DNA from: an uncultured bacterium
GTDB lineage: Bacteria; Bacteroidota; Bacteroidia; Bacteroidales; Bacteroidaceae
NCBI GenBank assembly: GCA_905215655.1
Contig: CAJMQT010000050.1
Span: 1-13,722, forward strand
Length of the DNA: 13,722 nt
Direction of reading: 5' to 3'
Part shown: one piece after another, positions 1 through 6,020 of the stretch
Numbering within the stretch: position 1 is the first letter of the stretch
How the letters are laid out: each line of letters opens with the position of its first letter
The notes under the pieces: generated by a model
What the model was told of the DNA's origin: nothing
Database searches by the model: none
The model's input: the letters and a program-made list of their open reading frames with translations, nothing else
Translations under genes and position numbers: made by a program

Positions 1-52
1 GCACAGACATTTGGAACTCTCGTAACGAAAGCCTATGAATAATGCAGGTTAA
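1..52 (+). repeat. Truncated copy of a foldback (MITE-like) repeat element
   Basis: These 52 bases are identical to positions 5538-5589, the right-hand end of the complete 183-bp foldback element at 5407-5589. The copy is cut by the window edge, so its left part is not visible. Its terminal 22 bases (31-52, GCCTATGAATAATGCAGGTT then AA) are the terminal inverted repeat of the complete copy. Both copies lie in the same orientation and end in TTAA. No open reading frame or transposase belongs to the visible part. Calling it MITE-like is inferred from repetition plus terminal inverted repeats. Confidence 0.75.
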
Positions 53-112
53 GAAGTTAGAAGAATTAACGTGAGTTCGAATTCACTTTATTTAACTTGG
101 CAACTTTCATCC

Positions 113-168
113 TTCATTCTTAATTCTTAACTCTTAATTCTTAATTCTTCATTCTTAACTCTTCATTT
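113..168. repeat. 7-bp tandem repeat (TTMAYTC), eight units
   Basis: Eight consecutive heptamers are seen: TTCATTC, TTAATTC, TTAACTC, TTAATTC, TTAATTC, TTCATTC, TTAACTC and TTCATTT. The reverse complement of this family (GAGTTAA/GAGTGAA) recurs at 10193-10234. It has no coding sense here and sits between the truncated foldback element and the 22-bp array. Confidence 0.8.
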
Positions 169-171
169 TCC

Positions 172-296
172 AAAAGGCGGTCTTTTGGTTTGCAAAAGGC
201 AAGCTTTCAGCGTCTGAAAGGCGGTCTTTTGGTTTGCAAAAGGCAAGCTTTCAGCGTCTGAAAGGCGGTCTTTTGGCTTGCAAAAGACCGCCTTTT
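172..296. repeat. 22-bp-period array of six short palindromes
   Basis: Six 15-bp cores start at 172, 194, 216, 238, 260 and 282, exactly 22 bp apart, separated by 7-bp spacers. Each core has arms of the form RAAAG-N5-CTTTY. The central five bases alternate GCGGT, GCAAG, GCGGT, GCAAG, GCGGT, and the last core has ACCGC, the reverse complement of GCGGT. Spacers alternate GGTTTGC and AGCGTCT, with GGCTTGC last, giving a 44-bp super-period. Cores 5 and 6 together form a perfect 15-bp hairpin (261-275 with 281-295, loop GCTTG). A related array lies at 5675-5755. The function is unknown; clustered protein-binding sites or a REP-like element are possible. Confidence 0.85.
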
Positions 297-386
297 GCAA
301 CACATTGAGTATCAAACGGTTGCAAAGGCATATATCAACTGTGAAAAGAGAGGCGGACAGCCACGGGAAAAGAGGTTGCCGACATT

Positions 387-432
387 ACAAAAACAAAAGC
401 AGGAAAGATGTCTCGTTGACTGTCTTTCCTGC
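387..432 (-). terminator. Rho-independent terminator of the tRNA-Met gene
   Basis: Bases 399-408 (GCAGGAAAGA) are the exact reverse complement of 423-432 (TCTTTCCTGC), with a 14-nt loop. Read on the minus strand the stem is followed by TTTTGTTTTTGT. It begins 8 bases after the tRNA 3' end, so it is the natural end of that transcript. Confidence 0.85.
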
Positions 433-439
433 TTTCGTG

Positions 440-513
440 TGGGCCATCTAGGGCTTGAACCTAGGACCTCCAGATTATGAGTCTGTTGCTCTAACCAACT
501 GAGCTAAAAGCCC
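440..513 (-). tRNA. tRNA-Met (anticodon CAT)
   Basis: The minus strand folds as a 74-nt cloverleaf. It has acceptor strands GGGCTTT and ATGGCCC, a D arm GCTC/GAGC, an anticodon loop CTCATAA with anticodon CAT, a 5-nt variable loop AGGTC, a T arm CTAGG/CCTAG with loop TTCAAGC, and discriminator A. The 3' CCA is not encoded. Two stem positions do not pair (6 with 67 is U-U, 27 with 43 is A-G) and 5 with 68 is a G-U wobble. The gene has its own promoter and terminator. The CAT anticodon could also belong to tRNA-Ile2 (lysidine-modified) or initiator tRNA. The mismatched first acceptor pair typical of initiators is absent (G1-C72), so elongator Met is preferred. Confidence 0.9.
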
Positions 514-546
514 GTCTTAAACCAAAAGGTGTTAAGATTTCGTGTG

Positions 547-578
547 CAAAGGTACGGTTATTTGATTAAACCACCAAA
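547..578 (-). promoter_or_regulatory. Bacteroidetes-type promoter of tRNA-Met
   Basis: On the minus strand TTTG (575-578) is followed after exactly 20 nt by TACCTTTG (547-554). This matches the Bacteroidetes primary sigma consensus of TTTG at -33 and TAnnTTTG at -7. Transcription would begin near 540, about 27 nt before the mature tRNA 5' end at 513. Confidence 0.85.
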
Positions 579-597
579 TATTTTTCCGAAAATGTGA

Positions 598-633
598 TTT
601 TACAGAAAGCGAAAAACATGAATTTCTGTAAAA
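598..633. repeat. 11-bp perfect inverted repeat in the intergenic region
   Basis: TTTTACAGAAA (598-608) and TTTCTGTAAAA (623-633) are exact reverse complements separated by 14 nt. The repeat lies between the tRNA promoter and the terminator of the glycosidase operon, both of which read leftward. It could be an operator or a weak hairpin. No poly-T tract makes it a clear terminator. Confidence 0.6.
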
Positions 634-660
634 TAATGCTTTATTACGATTTAAACACCT

Positions 661-708
661 TTATATAAAACATGCGGCGCGACGGAAAAACAAGTCCGCC
701 ACGCCGCA
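661..708 (-). terminator. Terminator of the glycosidase operon
   Basis: On the minus strand bases 708-695 and 686-673 form a 14-bp stem, including two G-U pairs, around an 8-nt loop. The stem is followed by TGTTTTATATAAA. It begins 22 bases after the stop of the GH2 gene, so it probably ends the two-gene transcript. Confidence 0.8.
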
Positions 709-730
709 ACAAACGACATACTTGTCGCCC

Positions 731-2932
731 CTATTTAGAATTAAGCACGAAACGACATGAGTCTTTAAATTTTTTCTTTCCTTTCACTCCTACCGCCATA
801 ATATCATTTTTTCCTTTCTTTAAGGTACAACCGGCAAAGGTACACATACGTATTTCGTCGGGCACAAGCGTGCCTACTTTCTTGCCGTTGATGTATAAAG
901 ACACCTTTTCACAGTTTGAATAAATTTTTATATCTGTCTTTGCGAGAGTTCTTTCCACGTTTCTGCGCGAACAGATATATACCAGCGGTTCGGCCGTCCA
1001 GTTTGCCTTATAGAAATAGAACGCATCCTTTTTCACTTTCCTATCATGCGTCACAAGCCCCTTGGTGTTAAGGTTCAGCATACCGCCTTCGTTCCAACCC
1101 GGCACGATAAAGTCGAACATAGCCCAGACAAACGAGCCATACAGCTTGTCCTGATTTTTGTCGATGACGCGCCATACCTCCTCATGCACATAGTTCTGCC
1201 ACTCCTCCGGATGGAAAAGAGCGTTGAGGGTCTTCTCGAATTGCTCCGGCAGTTTGCCTTCCAGATGATGGTCCGGATTGCCGCCGGCTCCATATTCGCT
1301 GATACCGAAGGGTCTGCCGCCAAGTTCTGCGGAGCGATAGTCCAGCCACTCGCCGAAACCGCCTACACGACCTTTGTTGTTTTCCTCTTTCGGCCAACGC
1401 AACATCCAATACCACCCGGGATAGTTATTCCATGCCGGCGCATCTGCAATACCATTATAGTAACGCCGTCCCTTGTTGCTCGCCGATGCCGTAAGGCGGT
1501 TGCCGCCCTCCTTGTGCGCCAGCTCATTCAGACTGTTGAAAAGCGTTTTGGGATATGGCGTCTCAGGATAGTCAATCTCATTGAAGAGTCCCCACCAGCA
1601 AACCGAAGGATGATTATACAACTGATACATCATTTCAAGCATCATCTCGCGGGCGTTATGCTTGAAGGCATGCGTATTACGGACATCATTTACCAAAGGA
1701 ATTTCGTCCCAGACGACAAAGCCCATCGAGTCTGCAATGTGATGTATGTCCTCGCTCTGCGGATAATGCGCCATACGAATAGCCGTAACTCCCATTTCAT
1801 CCATCATCTTCATGTCGGCAAGATTGTCGTCGTGCGTAAGCGCCCAGCCTTTGTCGCGCATATCCTGATGACGGCTCACGCCATGCACGGGGTACGTCTC
1901 TCCGTTTATCATGAAGCCCTTGCCTTTACCAAGACTTATCTCGCGGAAACCGAACGTCACGGTCTGTTCGTCATTGCCCTGCGGAGAAGTAATCCTGACG
2001 CAAGCCGTATAAAGCCTGGGCGACTTCTTTCCGTGCCACAGCACAGGATTATCGACGTGCAGATTTGAAACCACCACCTCGTCATTGCCGCTGACACAGC
2101 GCACTTGCTTTGTTGTTTTTGCCACCACACAGCCGGAGGCGTCGCGAACAACGGTCTCCACCGTTGCCTCAGTATATGGCACGGAAGTTGTCATCCTGCC
2201 GTCCGTGTACCGTCCGTAATGCAGATGCGTCCGCACCTTCACATCGCCGCTGTTGTCCGTGTCAACAAACACTCCACGCGAACCATAGAACAACGGACTT
2301 ATACAAAGCTGGTCGGTAACAATAAGTTCAGCCTGACGATAAAGACCACCCATAACGGCAAAGCCGCCGGAAATCGGCGCGAGATCGGCACGCCAACGGT
2401 TGTCCACCTCTACCTTCAACGTATTCTCCGCGCCGTATTCTATATCGGCAGTCAGTTCGATGCAGAAAGCGGTAAACGCTCCTTTGTGCTTACCCACGAG
2501 TTTATCGTTGAGATAGACCTCGGCGGTCTGTCCCGCTGTCTCAAATCTGACGAACACACGCTTACGCCCCTTCCAAGCATACGGAACCTTCAACGAGCGT
2601 AAATATGTGCCTTTGCATCGCTTGTACAAAGGATTTTTCTTCGGGTCTTCCCCCGGTTTACGCACATGATTTTGAGCGTCTGTGGCATTCCAAGTATGCG
2701 GAAGATTGACAATTTGCTCCGAGTTGTCGCCCTCCAAAGTAAACTTCCACTTGTCGTTAAGCGGCAACGCACGCACAGCTTGAAGAGAATCCGTATCTTC
2801 AATATCGCCGGAAGCCACACTTCCCGCCCCGGCACGACCACTTTCCGGAGAAGACGGGCTGTATGCCTTCACACATGGGCAGCAAAAAAGAAACATGACA
2901 AGAATTATTGTCAGTCGTCGAAATGGTTTCAT
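731..2932 (-). CDS. Secreted GH2 family glycosidase (beta-galactosidase-like) with DUF4982 domain
   Basis: The 733-residue protein probably hydrolyses terminal beta-galactosides or related beta-glycosides outside the cytoplasm. Residues 1-23 form a signal peptide (basic start, hydrophobic core, VKA before the likely cut). A sugar-binding jelly-roll domain spans about 58-205, an immunoglobulin-like domain about 213-332 and the TIM barrel about 335-620. The barrel carries GVSRHQD (351-357), the acid/base in GLFNE (E452) and the nucleophile in ISEYGAGG (E546). A DUF4982-type domain follows from about 625 to 690 and a short beta-rich tail ends the protein. It is the second gene of a minus-strand pair, 72 bp after the DUF5703 gene, and is followed by a terminator. 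GH2 also includes beta-glucuronidases, mannosidases and galacturonidases, so the exact substrate is not settled. Both catalytic glutamates are present and nothing looks truncated. Confidence 0.9.
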   Translation of the reverse strand: MKPFRRLTIILVMFLFCCPCVKAYSPSSPESGRAGAGSVASGDIEDTDSLQAVRALPLNDKWKFTLEGDNSEQIVNLPHTWNATDAQNHVRKPGEDPKKNPLYKRCKGTYLRSLKVPYAWKGRKRVFVRFETAGQTAEVYLNDKLVGKHKGAFTAFCIELTADIEYGAENTLKVEVDNRWRADLAPISGGFAVMGGLYRQAELIVTDQLCISPLFYGSRGVFVDTDNSGDVKVRTHLHYGRYTDGRMTTSVPYTEATVETVVRDASGCVVAKTTKQVRCVSGNDEVVVSNLHVDNPVLWHGKKSPRLYTACVRITSPQGNDEQTVTFGFREISLGKGKGFMINGETYPVHGVSRHQDMRDKGWALTHDDNLADMKMMDEMGVTAIRMAHYPQSEDIHHIADSMGFVVWDEIPLVNDVRNTHAFKHNAREMMLEMMYQLYNHPSVCWWGLFNEIDYPETPYPKTLFNSLNELAHKEGGNRLTASASNKGRRYYNGIADAPAWNNYPGWYWMLRWPKEENNKGRVGGFGEWLDYRSAELGGRPFGISEYGAGGNPDHHLEGKLPEQFEKTLNALFHPEEWQNYVHEEVWRVIDKNQDKLYGSFVWAMFDFIVPGWNEGGMLNLNTKGLVTHDRKVKKDAFYFYKANWTAEPLVYICSRRNVERTLAKTDIKIYSNCEKVSLYINGKKVGTLVPDEIRMCTFAGCTLKKGKNDIMAVGVKGKKKFKDSCRFVLNSK

Positions 2933-2985
2933 GATATAAATTATATTAGTCGTTCATGGTTTCACAAGCAGCCGGACAGGCGCAA

Positions 2986-3021
2986 ATCATTTGTCAGCGG
3001 CAGATCATTTGTCAACGGCAT
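2986..3021 (-). repeat. 18-bp tandem duplication spanning the stop codon of the DUF5703 gene
   Basis: Two 18-bp units, 2986-3003 and 3004-3021, differ at two positions. On the minus strand the first copy encodes the last residues and the stop of the DUF5703 protein (Ala-Val-Asp-Lys-stop at 3019-3005). The second copy reads in the same frame as Ser-Ala-Ala-Asp-Lys-stop. Loss of the first stop would add only six residues. Confidence 0.8.
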
Positions 3022-5338
3022 ATCCTTCAAGAGCCGGAATAATGTCCTCTTTCCTCTTGTTCGGCGTAACGACATTTTTCTCTATACGTCCGTTCCTATA
3101 AACGCATTCAACTGTTGTCTGCCGTGGCGCGTGCAACTTGAATTTCACGTTCCAGTCCTTCGGCCAGCAGGGCAACAGCAGAATACTGTCGTTCACATTC
3201 TGCATAAGCATCTCTTGCAAGGCTATCATTCCCGTGCCGCCCCAGTTATGGTCGGGCGTCCAGTCGTGTCCCGGACCGAAGAAGGCGGGGAAGCGATGAC
3301 GTCCGTTCTGAAACTTGCGTATGACAAGATCGCGAGCCTCTGTCAACAAACCTAACCGTGCACAGAATATTGCGTCCTGGTGCCACGACTCGTGTCTGTT
3401 CTTCTGCCATCGGGGATTGTCTATTCCATATCTCCATGTATCGCGCGCAACCTCAATATCCGGTCTGCCAAGTCCATAAATATCATAAGGAAAGACCGGA
3501 TACAACTGATTGATTTCCACGTTCATCAGACGTTCAAACGACTGTGCCGGAGCTATAACCTTGTGACCCTGCATCATGCGGAACGAGAGCGGCGGAATAC
3601 GGTTCAACATCTCCTGCCACTTCTTTTTCTGAGTTTCCGAGATACAGCCGTCAGGCAAATCCAGCAGTTCGCGCAGGACGGTTGACAGAGCGGCGATGGT
3701 CTGTGTCGAATTATAAGCCATTTTGTAAGTCTCGCCTGCCGTACCCGGATAGAAAATATAATGCCCCTTCCGGTCAAACGGCTGCACCGTACGCTGCATG
3801 GCGAGCATGCGGTAGTGCTCGTCAAAGAAAGTCAGACAGCTCTCGATGAAAGGCATATACCGTCTTACGTCACGCCCCTCATAACTTTGAGTGCGTATCA
3901 TCATCAGGCAAAAATCCATCACGGTGTCCCAAAGATATTCACAATATCCGTTAGCCATCCTTCCGCGCGGACGCAGTCCTTCACGCTTTTCCATTCCATA
4001 ACAATATGCGGCCGGCAATCCGAAATTCTCTATCTGTTCGGTAAAGCATGCGCCCGAATGCCCCCAATATGATTTTGTCATCAGCTCCACATTTGGCAAC
4101 ATGCGAAGGTAGTAATTGAATTGCGCATCCATCATGTCCCAGTCTCCACTTTTAAGCATGGGCCAGTACACCAGTCTCTGGTTCTGCGCCGTCATCACGG
4201 CACCGCCCCAAAGGCGGAAGTCGGGCGTATGGGCACGCTCCTTTTTCACGAACCTCGGGTCAAAGGTGAAGAGCGATCCGTTGAATTTCGTAGGGGTATC
4301 ACCATAAGCGTTGCATGCCAGCATGTATCTGAACAGCTGATAATTGCGGCCAATCTCGAACGCCTTTTCGTCGGTGTCGCTGTCAATGAAGACATAACTG
4401 CGCTGCCAAAACTCCTTCCACCACCGCAAGGAGGCTGCTTTATCGGCTGCCGTTGCGGTCATTTGGCGTCGATGTATGATATTGAGCGAGTCTGTCCATG
4501 CTTTCAGCGTCGGCGTCTGATCCACGTGTGTTGTAATTGTTATATGTTGTCTCTTTACCGGTTTCTCGCTTTTCAGGCACCAAGACTTGAAGTCGGTGTC
4601 TACGTAATGCCCGTTCCCCGTGCCGCTTGGTCTCAATCCTGTGCCGGAAATCAGTCCGCCAAAGGTTCTGTCTTTCACCGGATTCCACAGTCTGTCTTTT
4701 ATATCCTGCAACTCTTCACAGTCGACAGTCCGCTGAAACACATAATCATCTCTGTTTCTATGAAAGAACAAGATACGGTTTCCATCAAAACTTACCGAGT
4801 CCGGATGGATATAAATATACTCTTTACTGCCTTTCATTCCGCACAAATGAGCATCCTCGCCACGCAGCCCGTATTCCCCCGTGCGCCAGTTTTCATACGC
4901 CAGCGTCACCTCCTGCGGCTTGTCGCAGCTCACATCAACATGAATGACGGGATGGAACACGTCAACCCAGAACGTCACCACCGTATTATTGCAACCGTAA
5001 ATCCGCACGCTGCCGTCCTTCAAAGTCAGTTCCTGTCTGAACGAACGGTCAAAGAAAGCTTCCGACAGATGCAAACGTACACGCCCGAGTTTCAACAAGG
5101 CGTTGTTTTCGTCGAAAGTGCTACTCCTTGAAAAATAGAACAGAATGTCGTTTCCTTCTGCCCAGACGTTTAAGCCTATTTCTCCCCCGCCGCACGGCAT
5201 TGATTCCGAGCTGTTAAGGCTTTGACTGTTCCACTTGACCGTATAATCATCAAGCGTCGGCAACGGTTTCTGAGCCTGCACACATAAACAGGAAAGGGAC
5301 AACACGCAAAAAAGGATTTGTAATTTAAATGTTTTCAT
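3005..5338 (-). CDS. Secreted DUF5703 family glycosidase, GH95-like (alpha/alpha)6 barrel
   Basis: The 777-residue protein is predicted to be an exported glycoside hydrolase. Residues 1-22 are a signal peptide (VQA before the likely cut). About 30-270 match the DUF5703 N-terminal beta domain, with WNSQSLNSSESMPCGGGEIG (36-55) and a FSRSSTFDENN-type segment (69-79). About 295-710 form a helical (alpha/alpha)6 barrel and about 715-777 a small beta domain. The segment PDHNWGGTGMIALQEMLMQ (695-713) resembles the GH95 fucosidase motif around its catalytic aspartate, which makes D696 the likely counterpart; E467 is a tentative general acid. The first gene of the pair, it lies 72 bp before the GH2 gene. 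No clear -7/-33 promoter is visible between it and the foldback element at 5407. The substrate is unknown; alpha-fucoside, alpha-galactoside or alpha-rhamnoside are possible by fold alone. Confidence 0.8.
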   Translation of the reverse strand: MKTFKLQILFCVLSLSCLCVQAQKPLPTLDDYTVKWNSQSLNSSESMPCGGGEIGLNVWAEGNDILFYFSRSSTFDENNALLKLGRVRLHLSEAFFDRSFRQELTLKDGSVRIYGCNNTVVTFWVDVFHPVIHVDVSCDKPQEVTLAYENWRTGEYGLRGEDAHLCGMKGSKEYIYIHPDSVSFDGNRILFFHRNRDDYVFQRTVDCEELQDIKDRLWNPVKDRTFGGLISGTGLRPSGTGNGHYVDTDFKSWCLKSEKPVKRQHITITTHVDQTPTLKAWTDSLNIIHRRQMTATAADKAASLRWWKEFWQRSYVFIDSDTDEKAFEIGRNYQLFRYMLACNAYGDTPTKFNGSLFTFDPRFVKKERAHTPDFRLWGGAVMTAQNQRLVYWPMLKSGDWDMMDAQFNYYLRMLPNVELMTKSYWGHSGACFTEQIENFGLPAAYCYGMEKREGLRPRGRMANGYCEYLWDTVMDFCLMMIRTQSYEGRDVRRYMPFIESCLTFFDEHYRMLAMQRTVQPFDRKGHYIFYPGTAGETYKMAYNSTQTIAALSTVLRELLDLPDGCISETQKKKWQEMLNRIPPLSFRMMQGHKVIAPAQSFERLMNVEINQLYPVFPYDIYGLGRPDIEVARDTWRYGIDNPRWQKNRHESWHQDAIFCARLGLLTEARDLVIRKFQNGRHRFPAFFGPGHDWTPDHNWGGTGMIALQEMLMQNVNDSILLLPCWPKDWNVKFKLHAPRQTTVECVYRNGRIEKNVVTPNKRKEDIIPALEGYAVDK

Positions 5339-5406
5339 GGATAAGATTTAATTTTGGCATGGAACTTTCTTTTTATCAAAATGACGTTGTTTCGACGATT
5401 TGAGAT

Positions 5407-5589
5407 TTAACCTGCATTATTCATAGGCGTTTCTACTGCGAGTCCCAACTGCCTGTACGTCAGCAAAGTGCTCGCTCTTCCTCTTTGGAAGTAGGATTTA
5501 CTACATCCGGCATCGTCATCGCTGTGCTTTCACTGACGCACAGACATTTGGAACTCTCGTAACGAAAGCCTATGAATAATGCAGGTTAA
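5407..5589. mobile_element. 183-bp foldback (MITE-like) element
   Basis: The element begins with TTAACCTGCATTATTCATAG (continuing GC) at 5407-5428 and ends with the exact 22-bp reverse complement at 5568-5589. Inside these ends the arms keep pairing imperfectly for about 35 nt more, for example GTCAG at 5459-5463 against CTGAC at 5533-5537, so the whole element can fold as a long hairpin. Its right 52 bp are identical to positions 1-52. It encodes no recognisable protein. Its outer ends read TTAA, which may be a target duplication or part of the repeat. It sits just upstream of the glycosidase operon and could influence that promoter. Confidence 0.75.
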
Positions 5590-5674
5590 AACGTATTATT
5601 GTCAGGCACAGCCGTCGCCGTCCGGCAGCGCAGATGTAACCAACTGTGTTTCAATATTTTACATTTCACCATGC

Positions 5675-5755
5675 AAAAGGCAAGCTTTTAGAGCGCAAAA
5701 GGTAAGCTTTTGCACGGTAAAAGGTAAGCTTTTGGAAGGTAAAAGGCAAGCTTTT
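5675..5755. repeat. 22-bp-period array of four palindromic cores
   Basis: Four 15-bp cores start at 5675, 5697, 5719 and 5741, exactly 22 bp apart: AAAAGGCAAGCTTTT, AAAAGGTAAGCTTTT twice, then AAAAGGCAAGCTTTT. The 7-bp spacers vary (AGAGCGC, GCACGGT, GGAAGGT). Period, core length and arms are the same as in the array at 172-296, and the GCAAG centre is shared. Both arrays lie shortly to the right of a copy of the foldback element (85 bp here, 119 bp there). Confidence 0.85.
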
Positions 5756-5769
5756 ACAAACCCGTCGGT

Positions 5770-5816
5770 CCGACGCTGAAATACGTTCGCCACCATAACG
5801 TATTTTCATTCGTCGG
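5770..5816. promoter_or_regulatory. Nested stem-loop upstream of the Ca2+ ATPase promoter
   Basis: CCGACG (5770-5775) pairs with CGTCGG (5811-5816). Inside it AAATACGTT (5779-5787) pairs perfectly with AACGTATTT (5797-5805) around a 9-nt loop. On the plus strand the structure is followed by AAAGGTTATTTTTATT. It could act as a rightward terminator that insulates the next operon, or it may belong to the neighbouring repeat array. No gene ends just before it on the plus strand. Confidence 0.55.
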
Positions 5817-5933
5817 AAAGGTTATTTTTATTAATAACGATTGTTGTTTCAACAAATACCATATTATTTTGTTAAATTATGTTAGGATAATATTGTGAAA
5901 TATGCGTAAAAAATGACGATAATGAAGACACAG

Positions 5934-5965
5934 TTCGGATGTTTCGGCTAAATGTGTTAACTTTG
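5934..5965 (+). promoter_or_regulatory. Promoter of the Ca2+ ATPase/ribF/ribD operon
   Basis: TAACTTTG at 5958-5965 fits TAnnTTTG, and TTCG at 5934-5937, one base off TTTG, lies 20 nt upstream. The -7 region continues GCAC, as in the tRNA-Met and eno promoters. Transcription would begin near 5972, leaving an A/T-rich leader of about 50 nt before the ATG at 6021. Confidence 0.75.
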
Positions 5966-6020
5966 CACCTAATTATAATATAACGAACTTATTTCTTATT
6001 AAATTTTCCTTATAAATAAA

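Noticed and set aside
172..296. A CRISPR array
   Set aside because: Cores are only 15 bp, spacers only 7 bp and repeated themselves, and no cas gene is near; this is a tandem palindrome array.
172..296. Plasmid-type iterons (22-bp period)
   Set aside because: The period fits iterons, but there is no replication protein, DnaA box or A/T-rich unwinding region, and housekeeping genes are close by.
440..513. tRNA-Met as the attachment site of an integrated island carrying the glycosidases
   Set aside because: I saw no second copy of the tRNA 3' end in the window and no integrase gene.
1046..2068. A 340-codon open frame on the plus strand opposite the GH2 gene
   Set aside because: It lies wholly antisense to a gene with clear GH2 motifs, has no recognisable domain and shows composition typical of a shadow frame.
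4121..5131. A 336-codon open frame on the plus strand opposite the DUF5703 gene
   Set aside because: It is antisense to a well-supported coding gene and its translation shows no family motif or signal peptide.
5339..5406. A -7/-33 promoter for the glycosidase operon directly upstream of the DUF5703 gene
   Set aside because: A TTTTG is present on the minus strand but no TAnnTTTG follows at 19-21 nt; the real promoter may lie in or beyond the foldback element.
5579..5779. A 66-codon plus-strand frame in the repeat region
   Set aside because: It runs through the foldback element end and the 22-bp array, so the frame is made of repeat DNA with no independent sign of coding.
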